A DNA stretch of 49,207 bases from Phoronis australis (Eukaryota > Phoronida > Phoronidae), in contig NMRA01000439.1 in the NCBI GenBank assembly GCA_002633005.1, positions 270,169 to 319,375 of the forward strand, in the 5' to 3' direction. The position numbers were made by a program, and so were the translations under genes. Shown one piece after another: positions 1 through 13,200 of this stretch (position 1 is the first letter of the stretch; the number at the start of each line of letters is the position of its first letter). The notes beneath the pieces are model-generated. The model saw nothing but the letters and a program-made list of their open reading frames with translations, searched no databases and was not told the DNA's origin.

Positions 1-53
1 TCCTTTGAGCGGTTTGGTTGATAGAGGGGTGGAAGCACAAAAGCAGACTCGAA

Positions 54-425
54 AACAGTAAAAATGGCCACTAGGTGGCGCAAACTATGTCGAATCCATC
101 CGAAAACGGCAGGATAGCGTCATCTCACTACTAGGTGCCTACATACCAAATTTCATGAAAATCCGTTCAGGACTTTTGAAGATACAAAGGTAAGCGTAAA
201 AAACTAAAATTGCCACTAGGGGGCACACCGGTAGTCGGATCCGTCCGAAAGTTCGCACATGCCGTCCCATTCATGAATGGAACATATGTGCCAAATTTCA
301 TGAACGTATGTCAAAGGCTTTTGGAGATAGAGCCGCGGACGCCGGACGCCGGACGGACGGACGGACGGACGGACGGACAGAGATGACGGCATAATGCGTC
401 CACATATAAATATGTGGGCGCATAA
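54..425. repeat. Dimeric interspersed element with GGAC tandem tract
   Basis: Two related halves: each has GCCACTAGG(T/G)GGC, then TCCGTCCGAAA-like sequence, then CCAAATTTCATGAA about 90 bp later. The second half runs into a (CGGA)n tract at 344-379 and a palindromic ACATATAAATATGT. This looks like a non-autonomous repeat. It falls between the last visible exon and the window edge. Confidence 0.65.
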
Positions 426-1179
426 AAATACAGAGAGTTATTTAACAAATTAGCTGTTCTACAAGAGATGTCACTAGGTGTTGCTAAAGAATAGACGGGA
501 AATGAAGCGATTTACCGGAAAGGTCAAATTCTTAGCAAAGAAGAACGTTTTTCAGGAAAATGCACTATAGAATGAGAAAAGAGAATTTTATATTTGCATG
601 CGTTCCTGTTTGTTAGTAATGTTTGTATTTGATCCACTTATTGATACTAAAACAAAATCGTCGCTCGGAGAAGAACCAGTTATCCGCAGGCCTTCTACAA
701 AAACAACCCTACAGTAGGAACAGATTTTACATGAAGTAATCCTAAGGTAAGACCGTGCATGAAAACAATAATATCAAAGCACATATTTCAAATCTTCAGC
801 AGCACAATGCCATCTAAAACTAACCCAAATACATCAAGGGTTCTTTCAATGAAAAAATGCTGACCATAAATGCCTAGGTAAGTGATGAATGGAGTATTCA
901 AGCCGTTAAAGGCACAATGAATGCATCAATATCTATACAACGCCTGACAATTCTGGTGAAGGACCAAATGCAAAAACAGAGGCATATCGAAAGAACAAGT
1001 AAACATCGACACCCAATTGGGGAAAGGAGACAGGTTATGACTTCATAGGTGAAATTAAGCACAGAATCTGATGTGACAAAGCACAGCAGACTGAAGACAA
1101 GGGTCGATTGCGGTCAAATAGGAGCACTGTCACAATTGACACATAGTTCAACCTTCATAGGCAAAGGGCATGAGTTTAC
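426..1179. other. Intron sequence, no exon found
   Basis: Searched on the minus strand for the missing CTLD9 loop exon (W..GxPN, WND, final Cys). Nothing with matching phase or motif was seen. Confidence 0.5.
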
Positions 1180-1247
1180 CTGTGACCGCCGCCAATGGCG
1201 AGCTCATTCAATCCGATCCACACCTGCCAGGAGTTGAGAGATTTTAC
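1180..1247 (-). CDS. Exon 42: CTLD9, WIGL exon (last one seen)
   Basis: Phase 0 to 2, 68 nt, residues 1941-1962. VKSLNSWQVWIGLNELAIGG with acceptor ATCCTTTACAG and donor GTAAAC. It continues CTLD9. The expected long-loop and C-terminal exons are not found in 1-1179 and must lie outside the window. Confidence 0.82.
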
Positions 1248-4200
1248 CTGTAAAGGATAAGATGTAAGGTTTGCAGACAGCTAGGTGTGATCACAAGACT
1301 ATAAGTACTAACAGTTAAAATGACAGAGTCTGGACGAAACTTTGTTGACTCGTGAACAAGTTAAGAAGTAGAAATGCGAGCAATATTATGGTTTTACATG
1401 ACGTGTAGAAGGTTTGAGAATGATTAAATCCTGTTTACGTAACATGTCAGTCAGCGTTGCCTATTTGTCCTAAGTCCAGCATGATTAAGGTCAACTGCTC
1501 TTCAGTAAGTCTAAAAGCAAACTGAAAGGAACAACTTTTTTGAAGAGACTTATGAACATAGATTATTTCAAAAATGTGTACTCTGAAAACATACATCTCC
1601 CTATGCATTACCTGTGCCTGAATGAAGTTCTGTTCGCGCTGACTACTAATAGAAGTCAGGTAACCACCTCTCTGCATGCAGTAACTATTGGCCTGTCGCC
1701 ATGACAACGCAGTATCCCCCTGGCCATCCATAAACAGGTAGCATTTTCCATCCAACGCCTTCCAAGAGTCATTGTCCGGAGCACAGCTACCAGCTGACAA
1801 ATGAGGAACAGAACTAGTCAAACTGATGGTACTTAATCGAGTTAACATCCATGTTTTGCTTAAAGCCCATCAGCGAAAAGTGCCAATCCCTAATTTCGCA
1901 ACTGAGACCTGTTCCAAACTGCCCAATGGCATGTCTTTGTGAACGCCATGCTGTCTTAACCCAAATGTACAAAACTTTTACCGCTTACCTTTGATAAATA
2001 AACAGTCAAGAGTTTTGGCTGCACCTCACCTTATACATCTGGGAAAATTCCTGTAGTCTCCGGCAATTCATCAATAACTTTGAAACGAGGCGGGCACGTT
2101 TACCTGAATCAATCGTTCATGTCAAAACAACCTACCGCCGACTTCTAATTTCTAAATGCCCATGGCCGGCTTCACCCCCGCCATGATTTCTAGCTCCCTC
2201 ATTTAAGCGTCAGGGCTTTAATCAGCACTGGTACGTTAACACAAAAATAATATGAAAAAGGAATTGAGCACCAGCTCTATAGTTTCCGTGAAGTTGAACA
2301 TCCCATGTCAGTACTGGCAGACAATCAGAGTTCTCAAAGTCACGGTGTACAAAACAACGACTAAAGTGTAATAACGTAACATAAAACTCCAACAAAAAAG
2401 CTTTTTTATGGCGACAAAGTGTGACAGAACTGCTCTAAGTTTGGCAGAGTCTGACAGTTTGGTCAAAGTGTAACATATTATTAAGACCTAGTTTTTACTC
2501 ATCTCACTGGGTTCAATAAGTCCCTAATACTAACCACAGACACGCACTAATTGTTGCAGCTTAGCCGTTCCACAACAGTCTACTAATAAACAGACAGTGT
2601 ATGTATGTCTCTCCTGACTGAAAGATTGTTTTAAAAGACATGCACACAAAGTGGTATTGCAAGACGACGATTTCTACTTACGGGGACCGGCCGTTGGCGG
2701 TGGTGTGCCTGGAGTGGTGAGAATAAGGTTGAAGTCTGGAAATTACAAAATGGAATTTTTTAATTACTTTTAGCCAATTCTGCCAAAATAATGAAATTTC
2801 ATAACTGACTATGATTTGTGAAATGTGTACTGACCATACGATTAATGCGAACAGGAAATAGTTAAAAACCACCTAAAGAGTGGACACAAATCACCAGATA
2901 CATTCAAACCAGTTTTTGATAAAAAACTATGCGTGGACACCATTTTGCTATCTAAAGCAACTTCTGCAACAAAATTTTTTAAGTGTAACTGTTCAGAGAG
3001 ATTTTAATCTCTTCTCGGAGTAAAAAGATGGCGACAGCATGGTTACATGTTGAGACAGCAACCAGAGTAACAAACGCAGTTAGAAACTAGCCAGAGACGT
3101 GGACCTTACTTACTTCCAATGGATATTTCTTAGAGCAACATTATTGGTTTTACCGCCAAAAACCCATTTTTGCCATTATTGTTGGATGGGATGAGGCTTC
3201 TTAAAGTTATTAGCTTAGACAATGGCTAGCTAGCTATAAAAAGCAAAATGCATTTTTTGTAATTCCATTACAAATCGCCAATTCTCACTGCTGGCTACCA
3301 AACAGTTGCTGAAATCAAGGCTAATACGTGTTTTTACTATTTAAAAACACTAAAAATACATTGCTACTTAAAGTGTCAAATTTAGCACAATGGTAGAACG
3401 TTCGACTAGCTACTGCGGAGCAAGCAGGTTGATTGAGTCAGCACTATATACTGCTAACTTCTTTAAAAACATTTTCTGATCGAGAATGTCCCTTTAATGC
3501 AGCGCATAAATTGACGATTCTGTTCACGCCACCTATTGAGGCAAGGTCTTCAGCAATAACAAACAGTTCTTTGCAAGCACAGCAGTCTTTAAATCTAAAG
3601 TTGCACCAAGGAACAGGTTGAGATCAATTCGGAAGTGGAAACCAGATCTTACCACACACAAAAACCCTTACCACACAGCCTGAATGCCCTTACACTGCAC
3701 GCCCCAGTTCCTGCCTGTTGTGTTTTGAATCACTTGCACTAAAACTACCCGAAGTTGTGTTGGAGTACAGGTTATGTGGTGAGGTTGTGATCCGTGGCAA
3801 TAGCTTTTTGTGCACAGCACATTTTTGCGGTGTATGATAGGGACGGTTTCCACCCCTTGAAGTTCATGCTGGTAAACACAAACAAGAATGGGTCGTGCAC
3901 TTAAACAGCCTTAGTGTGATTTAACATGAGAACTTTGAATCCACACCTCTCCTCAGTTTGCAAATCCAGTTTCGCTTGTTTCCACAGAAGTTGTCGTTCC
4001 ATTTGCCGTTCCAGACGTCCATCTCTGCACAATTCTCATTGTTGTTGGCGTTGTTCGGCTCACCCCTGTTCCAGTTGGTGAAGTCAGATGGCGACCCGTC
4101 CGTCCACACGTACCCTTTCTTACTGTCACGGTTGTTAAAGCCAATCCAGTAACTGATGGATGAGCCTCTATATCTACAGTTGTATGGGGAGGGGGTGAAA

Positions 4201-7200
4201 GACTTGAAAAATATTGACTGCTTAGAACAAGGACAAATGAATTGCCCCAATACTTCACTTCTGTGTTGAGCAAAAACATCTCAGCTTGCCCTAAGTACAC
4301 TCCTTATACTCCTTGAGAGGCTCTGAGTATCGTCATTGTAGAATTATGGCAACAGGAATCATCAGAGCAAAAAATATAATTGAACAAGCCAACAATAAGA
4401 CGCAAGTGGAGATTCAGAATTTCAATTTGAAGCAAGTCTTGAAAAAGTTAACAAAGTTTACAGCTTTTTGAATTTGCTTGACAATGTAAGACAAAAACTA
4501 GAGCTGCAATTTGCCCTGTTCAGCTAGCTATAAAACAGAAACTAATAAATTAAGTTCGAAATCATAAAAAATATTTTAAAAAAACCTATGATGAAAAAAT
4601 ATTTCAAAAAAAACATCTATGCTCTCCTCCCCAGATATGAAACACTCCTAGAAAACTTAAGTGTTAAGGGAGAACTTCACTTTATAATAATTTCTCTGAA
4701 AAACACAAAATCAAAACTGAAAACAGTCACAATGGTTGTGAACCTAGGATATGCACATGCAAGAGTTTGAAATCTGAAAACTTTTCCGTTAAAATATGGC
4801 ATTGAATAAGGGACCTTGTGCTTTCACCATGAAGAATAGCTAGTCCACTAAAATATATTGAGACAACAAGTCAAACACTGTATTTCATGCTCAATGGCTA
4901 TAACATGTAGTCTGTGGTATTTGATAAAATATCAACATAATATTTCTGATGAAAATGCAGTTAGTAAAACATGCATGTATGCTGAAAATCCACATTGCAT
5001 ACAAAAATGCCAGTGCATACCAAAAATCCAAGAAAACGATGTTGAGATAACAATTGCAATCTGCAAAAGTATAACGTGGCAAAACTAAATCACAGAAGAA
5101 ATTAAACAGAAAATTAAATCAGGAAATTGACCAGCAAAACTTCTCATTTGGATGAGAGCCATGCACAAAAAATGCACACCCATCAGTCTATACATCTGTC
5201 TGTCCGTCTCTCCATTAAGAATGTAACATAAAAGTTTGTGAGGCAACACTGATCAAATTCTCAAGAGCAGTGGGAAACAAACGAAGGAAACAATGCATTA
5301 TGTTTTGAGGACGCCGTCGGCCATCATGTCCCTTACAGCTTGTTTAAAGCTGTAAAACAATGGGATACAACAAACACAACATGTCTTGCTTTTGAAAAAG
5401 TTAAAACACCAGCTTATTGGCTGGACAAAATTACGGTGGCTAGCAAAGACTATGTGGCAACTATAAACTTGTAAGTCAATGCCAGTCTTTCTTGGTTTTG
5501 TTGTATCAAATGACAGACCCATTAGCCCAGGCTCCAGGGAGCACTGATGCATTGAAACGTGTGTAGACCAATCTGGCTCCCTGCGGTGACTGAAGCGTAA
5601 ATACCAAGCAGAACATGCATTGCAGCACTTCTGAACGCCATTTGTTTATTAGAAATAAACAACAACAACGATAAATTGTGACGAATATGACAGCCATGCA
5701 CGGAGACACTTAGTGGAACTGACGTGCTGAGGAGATCATGATGGCAATGAATGTGAACGTGCGTCTGCGCTTGCACTCAGCGTCCATATTCTACACCATC
5801 ATGTTCAATGTGAAAGTTCTATAGATGTTGAGCACAAAATTTTGTGCTTGCTCATCATGAAAATCTTGTGCCTGTTCAATATCACACGTACAAAGTGAAT
5901 GTTGGGGCCAAATGAAAAATTCTGCACACAATCATTTAGTACGAAAGTCTGGTGCAAATTCAATCAAATTAAACGTTTCTGAACCCGAATTGGAAAAATG
6001 GCACACGTGTTCATTGAAAAAGTTTTGAGAATGCTCAACATGAACATTCCACGCATGTTCAATGTGAACGTTCAACACAGTCATGTTCAATGTGAACATT
6101 CTGTGCCTACTGAGTATGAACACAATGTACCTGAGTGTTAAGTATCAAGATTCTGTGTATGTTCAACATCAAATAAATTAATGTTCGTTGCTTGCAGAAC
6201 ATAATTAACATTTTTTGCTTGCAAAACATAAAACATTCTACACTTTTTTAATATGAAAACCCTATGCATGTTCAATGTAAATTCTTTCAGAACATGTTCA
6301 ACTTGAAGGCTCTGTGAACGCCAAGCGAGAAAATTCAGTGCCTGTTCGGTGTTACGATTCTGGGCATGTTCACTGTGAATATTCTGGGCATGTTCAGTGT
6401 GAATACTCTTGACATGCAGGACATGCAATTATTCTTTATAAATATGTACGTGTTCGCAATGAACATTCCGTGAGTGTTCTACACGAGTATAATTCATGCA
6501 TCCCATGCAGATATCTTACGGCCAGAAGAAGTGAAACCCAAATAATCGTCGTGGCCATCGCGTTTTTCCCTGCCGTGCCAATATCGCTTTTTTCACTTTC
6601 GAGAGTTCAGTCCAATTATGAAAGCTGACTAAATCACCGCCCTGATTTAGACAGTCGGAGCGGGCGTCTACCCAGGTCCTGCGTAAATCTTGGTTGGTAA
6701 CGTAGTTGATCTAGACACAGAGGTAATAAATAGAAACAGTTTAGATGTAGTTCAAATAAGACAACATACACCTGCTTGAATAGTGACTCACAGAACGTGC
6801 TTTCTCCAGAAATCGTTGTGATAGGTTGAGTTGTGAAAGCTGGCAAGTTCTGCACCCTGTTTCTGACAGTCGGAGCGAGCGTCGACCCATGTCTTCTGAG
6901 CATTCACGTCGTCTGGCTTGTTAACCTATTCCCATGCAAAATTTGAAACAAATACACACCTTAAACTGAAAGAGTATTTCGAAGGTGACAGCAAGTTGGT
7001 TTTAATTTTAAAAATCAATAAGAAGCTCAAAAAAGATTTATGATGGGGCCAGGAGACCCGTGTCCCACTCTTACGTGTCGGCATTCCATTTTGAGGACTA
7101 TATTCAAGATTTGTCTTTTGAAAGTTGCAGTGGGAAAAGTACACCCTACATTAATGATTCGTGTGTAATTCGGCAATATATGGTTACCTTCATCTTTTTT

Positions 7201-10200
7201 GTGCTTCATAGCTTAGCAATTGTCAGATGATAATAAAAGTTAATCTTTTTGTTTTGGCTTGTCTATAAACTTCATGAAATGAATTGAAATGCAAACCATC
7301 TTAGACAATACTAGATGTTTCCAATTGATGCTTTTTCAACATGACCTCAATATTTCTCAAAATAGTAAGAACTATTGCACTTTCAAGTTTAATTCTGAAT
7401 TTAAGACAGAGCTCCCTCCAACAAAATGACAGCTGGAATGAAACTAATTTTCCATATTTTAGGAACTTGGAAAAACTGTTACTAAACAGTACACCAAATA
7501 CATACGAGATAGTAACTTCGTTAATAATTGTTCTTGTTTTAGCTGAATCTTGATGTTATCGCTCAGGAGAGTTTAATGGCACATTACATGGTGTGATACA
7601 ACCAGTTTTTGTAAACTTTGCAAAACAAGATATATTATGATTTCAACTTTTCAAAAGGTTGACCATGCAACCAGTTCATTAAGCATTAAGATTCAGTAAA
7701 AGATAAAATAAACTCAGCAATGAATTTTCATAACCTTACGCACCTGGAAACAGTAGTCACCAATGGTTTCCCAGCCTGATGGACAAGGGGGCGGAGTTAC
7801 GAGACGAGTGACAGGTGGAGGCCCTGTGTAGCCCACCCTCGACTTCTCACAGATGGCATGCAGACGAGACTTGCAACTTTGATCTGCCCACAGCCCTGCA
7901 GTTTGGCCGGCACCCATGGCAACGCACTGCCCGATTGTGTTGTCTTAAACAGATAAAACAGCCGTTTACAAGTAAAAACAACAAATTAAAGATGAAAGAT
8001 AGAAATTAGAGAGAATGAGCTAGACAACAATTTCTCTTCTATTTATCATTTGAGAGTTGGGAAGACATTTTAGACACTGTAGATTATAAAAACTAAATAC
8101 GTCAGTGAAAACTGAACTTTTCATGACTTGAATGGCAAAAATTTCTTAACCACAACAGAAGAAAAGAGAAACTGCTGTTCCTCTGTTGATATGTCCCAAC
8201 CTATTGTGTAACTTGCCTGAGCGACATAAGGGGGCGACTTGATTTGTGCACACCACTGTGTATCAGAGCGATCTTAATATCCCCCAAAATGCAGTGCAAT
8301 TTGATTGGAAGGAGCGTCATGATTTGTCAACGGTACCTGGCTGACTCGGGCCCCAGTTGGTGTAGAGAACGACAACAGAGGTATCACTGAATGTGTACAT
8401 GCCCTTGATCTTGTTATCAGTCAGATCCGTCCAGTAAGACTGGTCCCGGTTACCTAGCTGACTGGACAGGAACGCTTGTTCAAACCTGCAAGACGGGTCA
8501 AACACGATAATAGGAATGTTCGCTTAAACTTTCAAGAAGGGTTTAAAATGTAATTTATGAGAATACTCATCCATAACCTGCAAGCCAAGTTAAACAAAAT
8601 GTGAAGGAATTTGTATTCAAACTTGCAAGTAAGGTTAAGCACGATATAGGGGCACTTGCTCGAACCTGAAAGGTTAAAAATGATGACATTTAGGAACACT
8701 TGTTCAAACACTGAAATGGCGGGAGCATGCCACCCAAAAAACAACCTAATTTGTATCAATTTAGATCGAGTAGTTCTCCTCGATAGCGGCACGTACGGTT
8801 GCGTTACCTGACACCTGACGGCAGACGGAGGTGATGAAATTTTCCACTGACGTCATCGGTTTCACACGCAGTCTGTTCAGCAGTTCACAACACGGGTAAC
8901 TGGTGTCAGCTTATCGCTTGAATTCATCGTTTAACACCAATAAATGATCAAACTTCGATGTAAAACCCTTAAAAATACACCGAGTTCTTATAAAAACGTG
9001 TTGTCTTATTTCACTGTTACGGATTTATTNTTGAGCAAGAGATGACGGAACACTTGTTCAAACTTCCAGACATGGTCAGTCATGAGCTTGAGGAACAGTT
9101 GTTCAAACCCTGAAGGCAAGTATGAGATGCAGGTAGCTTGTTCAAATCAGAAAGATTGAGTAAGGCATGCATGGTACATCTGCTAATGAACAATTTAAAG
9201 ATCTTTGTCCAAACTGAATATATAAAATAGTAACCAGTCTTCTCTCCTTATTTCACCTTGCATTATAATACTGTTTTCACTTCAACTTTCTGCCCCTTCT
9301 GAACATTAGAACGAATTACCGATTGGGAAAATGCGCTGTACAAAAAAGAATACCGCTAGCATTCATTTCTGAAATTAATTATTTAAGGAACAACCATTTA
9401 GAAATATTCAGGTTGACGGTAAATATTCACTGAAGGTTTAATATCCATATCAACTATAGATTATTAGATAATTCAGTGTAATGCGCCATCTGGTGGTGTG
9501 AAGTGGTGAAGTTGTTCTATAAACAAGCAAACTCACACACTCTTCTGCAGCTAACTGCTTTTCAATTCATGGATTTTTTTCGGATTCATCAGATTGGAGA
9601 CATCGCAAATCTGATAAATGCAACAATTTCTGTCACACAGACATTCATCCGGCATCACTTGATTTGTAACGCCAACTGCGTTTAAATACTAGGCTGACAT
9701 ATGGCAACAATTTCTCCAACGCGTCAAGCATGGTGAGAGAAGTTGCCACGTAAACACTGCAAAAATCTTGCTTGATTACGCAAAAAACAAAAACCAACAA
9801 CATCTCTCATTAAGAAACAGAATGAATAGCATGAATGTACTTTAAAAATGAAAAGAAAATGAGAAGTTGACCTACTTGTTATCCACTCGTACCAAGTTAC
9901 CGCCAAGACTCTGACAGAAGTGCCGCGCCCAGTCCCAGTTGCGAAGGAAGTCCGAGAACAAGTAACAAGAACTCTTGTACGGAATCCAGTCCTACAGGTA
10001 ACCCAAACGGTTAACTCAGCAGATATTTGACGCAAAAATAATGATCATAATTGCTGCTTTTCCATTTTTCAAAAGCTGACTATGGGACACAATGTGGTGA
10101 ACAGGTAAATTTTCATTTTGTCAAATTTCTCAACAAAACATTTCCAGAAAATTTATCTTGCTTTTGGCATTTTTATACTAATCGGAGCATTTTACCCCTA

Positions 10201-13200
10201 AAGATGAAACAACCACAAAAAAAAGAAAATTTTGCATTGCATTGCAACTACTTGAATTAGTAAGCCCTTCTTCAAATAATTTCCAAGGAAACAATGATTG
10301 CTTGCATCTCAGAGAAACATTCGCGATCACTCACCCGGTCACATCCAGGGTGGCTGGGTGGTACGCTGGGAGGGGGCAGCACTTGTTTGGGTGTCTTGCA
10401 CAGAGCAGAATACTGTGCGTCACACAAGTCGTCATTCCACAACCCATTCTGGAAAGTATCATGTATCTTAAAACGGCCATTACACACATGACTAATGACA
10501 AGATTAAGAAAATTAAGGCATGGCATTTCATTCTTATGCTTCGACTTGAAATTGGTTATATTAAATCGCCTGGAATTCTCCGATAGCCATACTGTGTTGG
10601 CGACTGAAACTGAAGTTAACTAGTCTTGATGAGCAAATTGACGGGCCAGCATGCCTGGTTTCAAGCAATAACAACCAGCGAGTTTTTTTCTTAAATTAAA
10701 AATAAATATAAAGCACAATAATTGGAATTAAGCCCAGAAAGTGCTAGAAAGCTTATGTATTAGTATCTGGGTATCAGTTCTTCTATAGTATCTTAAGTGC
10801 GTGTTTGAATGTGGCGTGGCAACTTTTGGCGACCTGTCATTTTTACAAGGTCATCAAACCAGGCCACCAAATCGAATCCTGAATGACCTGTTTGTGGAAG
10901 TACCACAGCTGTCACTACAAAATTACTTTTATTAGCCACAATCCTGATCGACATAACCATGACCACCATACCAGCATACCTCTCTAATCACGTGAACGCA
11001 GTCTTCCTTCCTGCCTTGCCAGTTATTAGGCTCATGTGAATTCCATTTGGTCAAGAGTACAGGCGACCCATCTGACCACTCAAAGTACATGGAGTGGTCA
11101 AGGTCGTTCAGCCCGATCCACACATTTGTTTTGGCTGTAGACAAGTGGAGGTTGTCAAAGTCAATTCATTCTGTTCATGTGTTACAACCAATATTGTTAT
11201 AAGTGACAGGAAAATTGCTCAAACCCTATAAACATTAAAACAAGTTATCATTTCTAATAACATCCTGTTTTTTCCTGTTTCGTAGAGTGTTACTGATGTC
11301 TTCCAGGATATTACTATCTTTCTGAGTGTAGTATGTTTCCAACAGGCAGTCCTGTGAATGAATGATGCCAAGTGTAAAAACTTTTTTTGACGAGTTTCAC
11401 AATAAGTTTTCACGTGTTTTCATATTCCACGGGTTTTCCACTTTAAAAATTTTGTCTTTTGCAGATTTTTTAAAATCACGACAAGGTGTTCTTAAGTAGT
11501 TTTCACAGCTCCCACTTGTCAAAGATTTTGTCCCAACCTCACCAATACAACTTAAAATAATGACCAGAACTGACATATTTTAAATTTTTTTAAAGGCTTC
11601 TAACATCCTAGTGTGAATAACCATTTCACAAAATATTGTGCAATTTTATGGTAGCAGTGGCATAAAAATTGCTTCTTAAATTTTAGGAAAACAATAATCT
11701 GTATCACTAGTTGGCCAAAAGTGTCCTAAATTGATGAGATTGAACCATGATAAAGTAAGGTGTAAGCGGTGGAAACATCCCTTATTAATATTCGATGACA
11801 GTCATATTTGCATAAGGTGTTATGTGAAGGTAGTTGGGAGTAAAAAGAGGCAGAAAGTAAGGTTGGCAAATATCATTTGTTAAGCACAGTAGTTCAAACC
11901 AGAAATAATGTGACAAAATACAAACAAACACATTATGAAGATGGCTGCTGTTCACGCAATTTCAAACTCCACTTACCACCAGCTATCATTGAAGTGACAA
12001 AGCTATACTCCACAGGTGTCACTACAGAAGCCAGGTCACCGCCCGCTGATCGGCAATAGTCCCTGGCATCCTGCCAACTTTGTAACGGATCGCCAACAAG
12101 CATGTAACATGAGTCGCCATTAGGAGTCCAACCGTCAGCGCAACGCAGAGAAGTAGGAGCTATAAGGAGGTCAGTGTTCAGGTACAGAACAAGTCCGTTT
12201 CTCACTTCATTCCAATTTGGTCGACAACCGCATTTTGGGCTTGGAGGGGGTAACTAGTGCATAGTGGCTTAGAATACAATTTACTAGGCTGGTTCTATTG
12301 AGCTCACAGCACCACAGGTTTGTAAGCAGAATTAAAGTGGCAGATACAAACAAAACTTATTGCCTGATGTCAATCAGAAGTGGTTTCTAGGCCTTGGAAA
12401 AAATGACTGCTTGTTATTGCTCAAGGCGATGCTCGGCACATAAAATGGGGCGTCGTGTCACGCCAACTTGTAGAGTGTGATCTCGAGCAAGGACAAACTG
12501 ACAGTTATTACCACATCTAAATATTACTTCCAATTTGACCAAGGAATAATCTGAGACCAATTTCTTAATAGCAAGTCGTCTAACCCAAAAGTTGATGCCA
12601 AGTTTATAGCGGTTTAAAGCTTTCTAACAACAAAGTTGGGTTATGTAGCTTTAATGCATCAATCAGTTAATTGCCATGAGTACGCTTCTTACCAATTCCG
12701 GTGCTGTAGATGGTGCTTGCATACGAGCCGCCGCATGCACCTGTGGTGTTGACAGTGTTGGTGCACGGATTAGTGCACCGGTTACTCACACTGTACTTCC
12801 CGTAACTGTTACCACAGTAACAATACTTGGAGTTTTGCAGTCCAGCATACATGTAACCCTGGAAACCACATGCAGTACAGAGTAGTTTTATTACACCGTA
12901 AACAAAATTTCAGAAAATTTCCACTATTCGAGCAGATTTTTCAGCAAGTGTCCTACCGACTGGCTCTTACATAGAACTACATATTAAGTTAAACTGGTTC
13001 CACAATTAGATGGCATTTTTTAACAAATTATTCATAATTTAAGCAAATACAAGAGCAAACCTTACTGCTCAGAAAAAACATATTTAGGCAGCAAGATGAG
13101 ATGAACAATCTTCTTGAGGAACAACTGAAATAATTTTGGATTAAATTCCTTCTACTCTACTTCATGATTTTGACAACACTTGGAACCTAGACATTAATGT

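Noticed and set aside
5932-6428. Minus-strand open frames with repeated EHAQN/EHV residues
   Set aside because: These arise from the 24-bp minisatellite, whose unit is a multiple of three. No splice-consistent exon and no family match.
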